Source of the DNA: UBA4656 sp002405525
GTDB taxonomy: Bacteria > Pseudomonadota > Gammaproteobacteria > Xanthomonadales > Ahniellaceae
Length of the DNA: 11,423 nucleotides
Direction: 5' to 3'
NCBI GenBank assembly: GCA_036723735.1
Contig: DAIMGT010000092.1
Span: 1-11,423, forward strand
Shown here: positions 5,702 through 11,234 of the stretch, piece after piece
Layout of the letters: each line of letters begins with the position of its first letter
Position numbering within the stretch: position 1 is the stretch's first letter
The notes under the pieces: generated by a model
What the model saw: only the letters and a program-made list of their open reading frames with translations
The model's database searches: none
What the model was told of the DNA's origin: nothing
Program-made: the position numbers and the translations under genes

Positions 5702-8488
5702 TCAAGCCCGCAGCGGCGGCAACGGGTCGAACTGCGGCTGGCTGGCCCCGCCGGCCGGCGGGTCCACGCGGCGCAGCGCGACCCGGAGGTCGTACCAGGC
5801 GGCCTGGCCCGTCACCGGATCGGCGTTCGCATAGTCTCCGGACCGACCGCGCGGCAGGAGGTCGGAAATGAGGTGGTTGATCAGGAAGCCGGCGCGTCCC
5901 TCGGGCGCGTCGCGGTGCAGACCCCACGCGCCGCGCCGCTTGCCGATCGCGTTCCAGGTCCACACCGTGCCCGGCTCGCAGCCGGCGTGCAGGCGTACCG
6001 GCACCACGATGCGCCCGGCGTGCGAACGCAACTCCGCCCAGTCGCCGTCGCCCAGTCCGTGCGCGGCTGCCGTCTGCGGATGCACGTAGAGCACGTTGCG
6101 CGCCGCGATCTGCCGCAACCAGCGGTTCTGCGAGCCCCACGAGTGGTACATGAACATGGGCCGCTGGGTGATCGCGGCGAGCGGGAACTCGCCCTCTCCG
6201 AGTGCCGCGCCCTCGAACGGCGCATGCCAGTCCGGGAGCGGGTCGAAGTGGTCTACGATGCGCGCCCGGTCCTTGTCCGGCGGCCGCAGCACGCCGCGGC
6301 CCTGCGCCGCGAGCCGGAACCGCTGCAGCGGCTCGGCATACAGCGCCAGCACCTGCGGCTCGGCATCTGCCACGAAGCCCATCGCTCGCGCCCAGTCGAG
6401 GTAGTCGCGGTTGGCCATCTTGAAGTAGCGCCCCGTCGGCGGGATCTCGGCGCGGAAGAAGCAGCCATTCGCCGCATAGGCGTCGAGCTGGGCCGGATTG
6501 GGTGCCCCGCGCCCCTGCGCCGTGCCGTCACCGCGCCAGCCCGACAGCAGTCCGATGCCGGGTGACCGTTCGTGCTCGACGAGATACTGGGGGAATCCGC
6601 CGGGCCAGCGCCGGGCGCCGTCGCCGCGCACCATGCCGGGCAGCCCGAGCCGCGCGCCGAGGTCGAGCAGCACGTCCTGGAACGGCCGCACCTCGCGGTC
6701 GGGCGCGACCACCGGGCGGCGGATGCCGGCGATCGCCGCGTCGGCGTCCGAGATCGGCCGGTCGAGCAGCGAGATGCCGTCGTGGCGCTCGAGGTAGGTG
6801 GTGTCCGGCAGCACCAGGTCGGCATAAGCCACCATTTCGGACGCGTAAGCGTCGGAATAGATGATCCGCGGGATCCGGTATTCGCCGTTCGCCGGGTCGC
6901 GGTCGGTGAGCAGGCGCATCGTCTCCGCGGTCGACATCGCCGAGTTCCAGGCCATGTTGGCCATGAACAACAGCAGGGTGTCGATCCGGTACGGGTCGCC
7001 GGCGTGCGCGTTGCGGATCACGGTGTGCAACATGCCGTGGACCGCCAGCGGGTACTCCCAGGAAAATGCCTTGTCGATCCGGCGCGGCGCCCCGGCGGCG
7101 TCGACGAGCAAGTCCTCCGGCCCCTGTGGGAAACCCAGCGGTGCGGCATCCAGGGTGCCGTCGGGCCGGCGCGCCTTGCCGGGCCGGTTGCGTGGCGGGA
7201 TGCCCTTCGGGTACGGCGGCTGGAAGCGGAACGACCCGGGCGACTCGATCGCCCCCAGAAGCAGCTGCAGCACATGCAGGAGCCGACAGGTCTGGAAGCC
7301 GTTGCTGTGCGCCGAGATGCCGCGCATCGCGTGCATCGACACCGCGCGCCCCACCATCTCCGGGTGCGTGCGGCCGTAAACGTCCGTCCACGGGATCGCC
7401 AGGCGCACCGGATCGTCGAACGCCGCTGCGGCCATTTCGCGGGCGAGACGGCGAATGGTGGCCTCCGGCACGCCGCAGCGCGACGCCACCGCTGCCGGCG
7501 ACCACGCCGGATCGAGGAAGCGCTCGGCCAGCCTTTGGAACGCCGGCACGGCCCGCCGGCCGTCGGCCAGCACGACGCCGCCGACCACCCGCGGCGCGAT
7601 GCCCGGCGAATCCGCGCGCGCCGTGCCGTCGGCGGTCGCGCACAGCGGGCGGCCTTCGGCGTCGCGCGCGAACAGCCCGTCTTCCGCGCCGTCCGGATCG
7701 TCGACCACCAGCCAGTGGGCGTTGCTGTAGCGCACGAGGTAATCGAGATCGATCCGGTCCGTGCGCAGCAACTCGTGGATCAGGGCACCCGCCAGCAGGC
7801 CGTCGGTGCCCGGCCGGATGCCGATCCATTCGTCCGCGATCGCGGCGTAGCCGGTGCGGACGGGATTGATCGCCACCACCTTGGCGCCGCGGGCCTTCAG
7901 CCCGCCGAGCCCGAGCTTGATCGGGTTGGAGTCGTGGTCCTCCGCGACGCCCCACAGCATGAGGTAGCGCGTGTGCTCCCAGTCCGGCTCGCCGAACTCC
8001 CAGAAGGCGCTGCCGAGCGTGTACATGCCCGCGGCCGCCATGTTCACCGAACAGAATCCCCCGTGCGCGGCGTAGTTCACGGTGCCGAACTGCTGCGCCC
8101 ACCAGCCGGTCAGCGCCTGCGACTGGTCGCGGCCGGTGAAGAACGCCAGTTCGTCCGGGTTGCGCCGCCGCACGTCGCCGAGCCACTTCGCGGCCAGCGC
8201 CAGCGCCTCCTCCCAGCCGATTTCCCGGAATACTCCGGACCCGCGCTCGCCGACCCGCAGCAGCGGCGCGCGCAGCCGCGCCGGCGAGTGGTGCTGCTGC
8301 ACGCCGGCCGCGCCCTTGGCGCAGACCACGCCGCGGTTGACGGGATGCGCGGGGTTACCGTCGATGTAGGTGACGCGTCCATCGCGCAGGTGCACGCGAA
8401 TGCCGCACCGGCACGCGCACATATAACAGGTCGTGGTCTTGACCTCGTCGCCGGTCGCGCGATGCAGGTCGAGGACTTTCTCCGTCAT
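5702..8488 (-). CDS. soeA: Molybdopterin bis-PGD oxidoreductase catalytic subunit, SoeA-like sulfite dehydrogenase
   Basis: Catalytic subunit of 928 aa in the DMSO-reductase superfamily. An N-terminal [4Fe-4S] motif has C21, C24, C28 and C56 (CYMCACRCG...GVVCAKG), with an extra C26. The probable Mo-ligand Cys146 lies in HGGFCSVNMA, as in the PsrA/PhsA/SoeA branch rather than Ser-ligated DMSO reductase. Conserved bis-PGD segments follow: LMLWGVAEDHDSNP, INPVRTGYAAIADEWI, LVLPDTTYLERHD. A C-terminal Molydop_binding domain starts at about HSWGSQNRWLRQI and includes TWNAIGKRRGAWGL. No Tat signal is present, so it should stay in the cytoplasm like SoeA, which oxidises sulfite to sulfate. ATG 8488 has AGGAA 6 bases upstream and overlaps the mini-ORF stop as ATGA. 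Thiosulfate or polysulfide reductase-like activity is the main alternative; family assignment is firm, substrate moderate. Confidence 0.85.
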   Translation of the reverse strand: MTEKVLDLHRATGDEVKTTTCYMCACRCGIRVHLRDGRVTYIDGNPAHPVNRGVVCAKGAAGVQQHHSPARLRAPLLRVGERGSGVFREIGWEEALALAAKWLGDVRRRNPDELAFFTGRDQSQALTGWWAQQFGTVNYAAHGGFCSVNMAAAGMYTLGSAFWEFGEPDWEHTRYLMLWGVAEDHDSNPIKLGLGGLKARGAKVVAINPVRTGYAAIADEWIGIRPGTDGLLAGALIHELLRTDRIDLDYLVRYSNAHWLVVDDPDGAEDGLFARDAEGRPLCATADGTARADSPGIAPRVVGGVVLADGRRAVPAFQRLAERFLDPAWSPAAVASRCGVPEATIRRLAREMAAAAFDDPVRLAIPWTDVYGRTHPEMVGRAVSMHAMRGISAHSNGFQTCRLLHVLQLLLGAIESPGSFRFQPPYPKGIPPRNRPGKARRPDGTLDAAPLGFPQGPEDLLVDAAGAPRRIDKAFSWEYPLAVHGMLHTVIRNAHAGDPYRIDTLLLFMANMAWNSAMSTAETMRLLTDRDPANGEYRIPRIIYSDAYASEMVAYADLVLPDTTYLERHDGISLLDRPISDADAAIAGIRRPVVAPDREVRPFQDVLLDLGARLGLPGMVRGDGARRWPGGFPQYLVEHERSPGIGLLSGWRGDGTAQGRGAPNPAQLDAYAANGCFFRAEIPPTGRYFKMANRDYLDWARAMGFVADAEPQVLALYAEPLQRFRLAAQGRGVLRPPDKDRARIVDHFDPLPDWHAPFEGAALGEGEFPLAAITQRPMFMYHSWGSQNRWLRQIAARNVLYVHPQTAAAHGLGDGDWAELRSHAGRIVVPVRLHAGCEPGTVWTWNAIGKRRGAWGLHRDAPEGRAGFLINHLISDLLPRGRSGDYANADPVTGQAAWYDLRVALRRVDPPAGGASQPQFDPLPPLRA
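8403..8488 (-). repeat. Direct repeat copy 2: 5' end of soeA
   Basis: The first 86 bases of soeA align without gaps to 8588-8673 with 75 of 86 identities by eye. The longest exact core spans 8427-8455. The identical stretch 8403-8422 lies at the downstream end of the repeat. Differences between copies are concentrated just after the start codon. Confidence 0.9.
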
Positions 8489-8673
8489 GGCGCGTTCCTG
8501 CCGTCCATGGCGCGGCCGGTCCGGCCCGGCCATCCGTGGCCGGGCGCTCGCCGGCGCGAGGCCGTGCCGCGCGAAAGCCCGGCTCGCCCGCACCGGCACG
8601 CGCACATGCAGCAGGTCGTGGTCTTGACCTCGTCGCCGGTGGCGCGGTGCAGGTCGAGGGGCTTGTCGCTCAT
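8485..8673 (-). CDS. Cys-rich 62-aa mini-ORF, partial duplicate of the SoeA N-terminus; possible leader peptide
   Basis: The first 29 residues (MSDKPLDLHRATGD, then EVKTTTCCMCACRCG) match SoeA residues 1-29 except S/T2, D/E3, P/V5 and C/Y22. The remaining 33 residues are an Arg/Gly/Pro-rich tail of no recognised family (GRAGLSRGTASRRRAPG...). It keeps C21, C22, C24, C26 and C28 but lacks the distant fourth cluster Cys of SoeA, so it cannot form the SoeA-type [4Fe-4S] site alone. Its TGA overlaps the soeA ATG (ATGA, 8485-8488). No ribosome binding site precedes ATG 8673. Minus-strand TATCCT (8689-8684) could be a -10 element giving a nearly leaderless message, but no -35 is seen. It is either a translated Cys-sensing leader or the remnant of a lost paralogue. 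The frame is open further upstream to 8949, but that part is antisense to the regulator gene. Confidence 0.5.
   Translation of the reverse strand: MSDKPLDLHRATGDEVKTTTCCMCACRCGRAGLSRGTASRRRAPGHGWPGRTGRAMDGRNAP
8495..8499 (-). promoter_or_regulatory. Ribosome binding site of soeA, inside the mini-ORF
   Basis: Minus-strand AGGAA lies 6 bases before the soeA ATG at 8488, within the last codons of the upstream mini-ORF. It supports ATG 8488 as an independent start, while the ATGA overlap allows re-initiation by ribosomes finishing the mini-ORF. Confidence 0.65.
8524..8545 (-). promoter_or_regulatory. 9-bp GC hairpin between the mini-ORF Cys codons and the soeA start
   Basis: A perfect 9-bp stem (GCCCGGCCA and TGGCCGGGC) closes a 4-base loop. 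It lies about 45 bases after the last Cys codon of the mini-ORF and 36 bases before the soeA ATG. Its soeA-proximal arm overlaps a second, mutually exclusive inverted repeat (GGCCGG-T-CCGGCC, 8514-8526). No T run follows, so a classical terminator is unlikely; an attenuator or translational element is possible. GC richness makes chance hairpins common. Confidence 0.5.
8588..8673 (-). repeat. Direct repeat copy 1: 5' end of the mini-ORF
   Basis: Partner of the 8403-8488 repeat at an offset of exactly 185 bases, same orientation, start codons aligned. Four of eight differing codons are synonymous (Lys4, His9, Ala11 and Cys21). The sequence between copies (8489-8587) does not resemble the flanks of either copy, so this is not a fresh simple tandem duplication. 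Confidence 0.9.
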
Positions 8674-8701
8674 GGCCGGGCCAAGGATAGCGGTTGCGGC
8701 A

Positions 8702-8739
8702 CCGATCGCGGGGCCCCGCGGGGCTGCGGTCGGGATCGG
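8702..8739. promoter_or_regulatory. Nested palindromes in the divergent soeA / regulator promoter region
   Basis: A 14-bp perfect palindrome CGCGGGGCCCCGCG (8707-8720) lies within a wider inverted pair CCGATC (8702-8707) and GATCGG (8734-8739). It occupies the 115-base region between the mini-ORF start and the WYL gene start. It could be an operator, but palindromes of G and C arise easily in such DNA. Confidence 0.35.
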
Positions 8740-8765
8740 CCGCCGCCGGACACGCCGCCGGCACC

Positions 8766-8796
8766 CGGTCCATGGCACGATCGCGCCCATGGACCG
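8766..8796. promoter_or_regulatory. 10-bp perfect inverted repeat over the WYL regulator start codon; candidate operator
   Basis: CGGTCCATGG (8766-8775) and CCATGGACCG (8787-8796) are exact inverted copies separated by 11 bases, so equivalent points are 21 bases (two helical turns) apart. The right arm contains the regulator's ATG (8789). It could be an autoregulatory operator for a dimeric regulator, or an mRNA hairpin hiding the start. No Shine-Dalgarno sequence lies in front of this gene. Confidence 0.5.
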
Positions 8797-9769
8797 ATAC
8801 GAGCGCATCCTCACCCTGCACCGCATCCTGAAGTCGGCGCGATACCCGGTGCCGTTCGACCGCCTGAAGGACGAGCTGCGCTGTTCGCGCGCCACCCTGT
8901 ACCGCGACATCGCCTTCCTGCGCGATGCGCTCGGCGCGCCGATCGACACCGACCCGGACCACCACGCCTTCGGTTACGCCCGCGACGAGGGCGAACGCTT
9001 CGAACTGCCCGGCCTGTGGCTGAGCAGCGAGGAGCTGCACGCGCTGCTCGCCGTGCACCAGATGCTGGCGCGTACCGGCCCCGGCGTCCTGTCCTCGGCG
9101 CTCGCCCCGCTGCGCCAGCGCATCGAGCGTCTGCTGTCGACCGCGGAGAGCGGCAAGCGCTACGAGCTGGCGCGGATCCGCCTTACCGGCAGCGGCATCC
9201 GCAGGCTCGACGAGACGGTGTTCCGCCTGGTCGCCTCCGCGGTGCTGGAACGGCGGCAACTGACCTTCCGCTACCGCGCCCGCACCTCGGGCAGCGAGGG
9301 CCAGCGCACGGTGTCGCCGCAGCGCCTGACCCACTATCGCGAGAACTGGTACCTCGACGCCTTCGACCACGATCGCAAGGCCCTGCGCAGCTTCGCCGTC
9401 GACCGCATCACGCAGCCGCAGGTGCTCGACGCCGTCGCCGACGACGTCGCCGAGGCCGAGCTCGACGCCCACCTCGCCGGCTCCTACGGCATCTTCGCCG
9501 GCCCGCCGAAGGCCTGGGCCACCCTGGTGTTCTCGCCGCGCGCGGCGCGCTGGGTGGCGGACGAGTACTGGCACTCGCGGCAGGAGGGGCGGTTCCTCGC
9601 CGATGGCCGCTACGAACTGCGCGTGCCGTACTCCAACGCCCGCGAGTTGCTGATGGACGTGCTGCGCTACGGGCCCGACGCCGAGGTCGCCGCGCCACCG
9701 GCCTTGCGCGAGGAGGCGAAGATCCTGCTGCGGCTGGCCGCCGCGCAATACGAGGACCGCAGGCCATGA
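8789..9769 (+). CDS. WYL-domain helix-turn-helix transcriptional regulator (YafY family)
   Basis: Transcription factor of 326 aa. The N-terminal winged helix-turn-helix covers about residues 3-55 (YERILTLHRILKS, then LRCSRATLYRDIAFLRDAL as recognition region). The WYL domain covers about 145-235 and contains the signature NWYLDAFDHD followed by RSFAVDRI, a sensing module thought to bind small ligands or nucleic acid. A WCX-like C-terminal extension follows to the end. The ATG at 8789 is chosen because the HTH begins right after it; upstream translation is Arg/Pro-rich. There is no Shine-Dalgarno sequence, and a perfect inverted repeat covers the start codon, which hints at autoregulation. Divergent from the soeABC-like operon and overlapping the patatin gene by ATGA, so it may regulate either. 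Ligand unknown. Confidence 0.92.
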   Translation: MDRYERILTLHRILKSARYPVPFDRLKDELRCSRATLYRDIAFLRDALGAPIDTDPDHHAFGYARDEGERFELPGLWLSSEELHALLAVHQMLARTGPGVLSSALAPLRQRIERLLSTAESGKRYELARIRLTGSGIRRLDETVFRLVASAVLERRQLTFRYRARTSGSEGQRTVSPQRLTHYRENWYLDAFDHDRKALRSFAVDRITQPQVLDAVADDVAEAELDAHLAGSYGIFAGPPKAWATLVFSPRAARWVADEYWHSRQEGRFLADGRYELRVPYSNARELLMDVLRYGPDAEVAAPPALREEAKILLRLAAAQYEDRRP

Positions 9770-10686
9770 CCGCCGCCGCGCCGCGTCCCGCCGGGCCCAC
9801 GGTCGCGCTGGTGCTGGGTTCCGGCGGCGCGCGGGGGCTGGCGCACATCGGCGTGATCGAGGTCCTGCGCGAGCGGGGCTACCGGGTGGTCGCGATCGCG
9901 GGATCGTCGATGGGCGCGCTGGTCGGCGGCATCCACGCCGCCGGGCGGCTCGACGATTACAAGGCCTGGGCATGCGCGCTGCAGAAGCTCGACGTGCTGC
10001 GGCTCGTGGACTGGACGCTGTCACCGAGCGGCTTCATCCGCGGCGAGCGCATCATCGCCACCCTGCGCGAGCTGGTCGGCGACGCCCTGATCGAGGACCT
10101 GCCGGTGGCCTACACCGCGGTCGCCACCGACATCGATCTCGAGCGCGAGGTGTGGCTGTCGCGCGGTCCGCTGTTCGACGCGATCCGCGCCTCGATCGCG
10201 ATCCCGAGCCTGTTCACCCCGGTGCGTCGCGACGGCCACACCCTGGTCGACGGCGGGCTGCTCAATCCGCTGCCGGTGTCGGCGGTGCTGCACGCGATCA
10301 CCGACCTGACGATCGCGGTCGACGTCAATGCCCAGGACGAGCGCCCGCGGCGCCGCGCCGGCCCGCCGCCAGCGCCCGTGGCGCCGCCGGCCGACCGCCG
10401 GGCGCGCATGGCGCAGTTCGTCGAAGGCCTGTTCGAGCGCGGGGTGACGCCCCCCGAGACGGTGGAGCCGACCTGGCGCGACCTGTTGTCCCGCTCGCTG
10501 GAGACCATGCAGGGCGCGATCACGCGGATGAAGCTCGCCACCCACATGCCCGAGATCGTGGTCCGCATCCCGCGCAACGCGGCGGCGTTCTACGAGTTCT
10601 ACCGGGCCGCCGAGCTGATCGAACTCGGCCGCGCGCGCGCCGCCCGGGCGCTCGACAAGTTCGAGGCCCGGCGCGCCGCGGGCTGA
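9766..10686 (+). CDS. Patatin-like phospholipase (RssA/YlbK type)
   Basis: Predicted serine lipid acyl hydrolase of 306 aa with a Ser-Asp dyad. The oxyanion-hole glycine motif GSGGARG lies at 18-24, the nucleophile elbow GSSMG at 46-50 (Ser48), and the catalytic DGG at 162-164 (Asp162). All catalytic elements are present. The core patatin domain spans about 11-190. The C-terminal third includes a Pro/Ala/Arg linker (about 205-222), two likely amphipathic helices, and a charged end. No signal peptide is seen, so it probably acts in the cytoplasm or at the inner membrane. The start overlaps the regulator stop (ATGA, 9766-9769), implying co-translation. The physiological lipid substrate is not known for this subgroup. 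Confidence 0.92.
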   Translation: MTAAAPRPAGPTVALVLGSGGARGLAHIGVIEVLRERGYRVVAIAGSSMGALVGGIHAAGRLDDYKAWACALQKLDVLRLVDWTLSPSGFIRGERIIATLRELVGDALIEDLPVAYTAVATDIDLEREVWLSRGPLFDAIRASIAIPSLFTPVRRDGHTLVDGGLLNPLPVSAVLHAITDLTIAVDVNAQDERPRRRAGPPPAPVAPPADRRARMAQFVEGLFERGVTPPETVEPTWRDLLSRSLETMQGAITRMKLATHMPEIVVRIPRNAAAFYEFYRAAELIELGRARAARALDKFEARRAAG

Positions 10687-10753
10687 ACGGGCGCGCCGGC
10701 GCCGGTTCTCAGGATCCGAGACGGTCCGGGGCGACGCTGCGGGTCCCCGCACT

Positions 10754-10759
10754 GGAGAG
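10754..10759 (+). promoter_or_regulatory. Ribosome binding site of the small membrane protein gene
   Basis: GGAGAG ends 5 bases before the ATG at 10765 and supports that start. Confidence 0.65.
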
Positions 10760-10764
10760 CCCGC

Positions 10765-11091
10765 ATGACCACCGCCCCTGCATTGTCCGCGGCCGCCCGT
10801 CGCACCGCGACGTCCGCCTGCCGCGCCTGGCTCGCCGCCGGCGTCCTGCTGCTGGCTTTCGTGCCGGCCGCGCGCGGCCATGCGGAATGGCTCGGATGGC
10901 TGCCCTTCTGGCTGCTGGTCGCGCCGCTGCTGGTGCTGGCCCAGGTCGAGGCCCTCGACGCCTTTCGCGCCAGCGCCGCCTGGGCGTCGCGCTCGCGGCG
11001 CGCGCTTTGCCGCGCTTTCGGTTGTCACGGACAGGCGCGCCGCCTGAACGTGAGTTGCAGCACACCTGCGGTCCAATCCCGACGCCCATGA
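10765..11091 (+). CDS. Small two-helix membrane protein of unknown function
   Basis: A 108-aa product not recognised as a named family. Two hydrophobic stretches are visible, about residues 18-35 (CRAWLAAGVLLLAFVPAA) and 42-60 (WLGWLPFWLLVAPLLVLAQ), joined by a short RGHAE turn. A basic tail follows from about residue 70 (SRSRRALCRAF). The good ribosome binding site and the positive-inside tail support a real small inner-membrane protein. It lies 78 bases after the patatin gene on the same strand. The last 25 residues (GQARRLNVSCSTPAV...) are less convincing; the original stop may have been lost, because base composition shifts near 11040. Confidence 0.6.
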   Translation: MTTAPALSAAARRTATSACRAWLAAGVLLLAFVPAARGHAEWLGWLPFWLLVAPLLVLAQVEALDAFRASAAWASRSRRALCRAFGCHGQARRLNVSCSTPAVQSRRP

Positions 11092-11234
11092 CCGGGCGGA
11101 ATGCCGGTCCCCCAACCATGCTCCACCGGGTGCTTGACACTTCCCAACGCTGTTGAAAGCCTTGATTGCGGCTCGCAAGCTGCTGGCCGCGCAGGGGGAG
11201 TCTGGGTACTCACAATGGATCAAGGAGAGGCAAG

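Noticed and set aside
8428..8488. Tat signal peptide on the catalytic subunit
   Set aside because: The N-terminus has no twin-arginine motif or hydrophobic core and enters the [4Fe-4S] motif at residue 21.
8773..8786. Possible sigma-54 promoter beginning TGGCAC in front of the regulator
   Set aside because: The expected TTGC element after five bases is CGCC instead, and the site runs into the start codon.
6572..8788. Long plus-strand open frame antisense to soeA and in frame with the WYL regulator
   Set aside because: It mirrors soeA codons and has no recognisable domain before residue MDRYERIL of the regulator; treated as a shadow.
8674..8949. Upstream extension of the mini-ORF to 8949
   Set aside because: The extension is antisense to the HTH region of the WYL gene, and the duplicated soeA start at 8673 gives a natural start.
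5702..10024. A 1440-codon open frame on the minus strand running from soeA through the regulator and lipase genes
   Set aside because: The part beyond 8488 is antisense to two well-supported genes and translates as Arg/Ala/Gly-rich low complexity; it stays open because GC-rich codon use suppresses stops.
11134..11162. TTGACA as a -35 element near the right edge
   Set aside because: At 16-18 base spacing there is no recognisable -10 hexamer (AAGCCT at 17).
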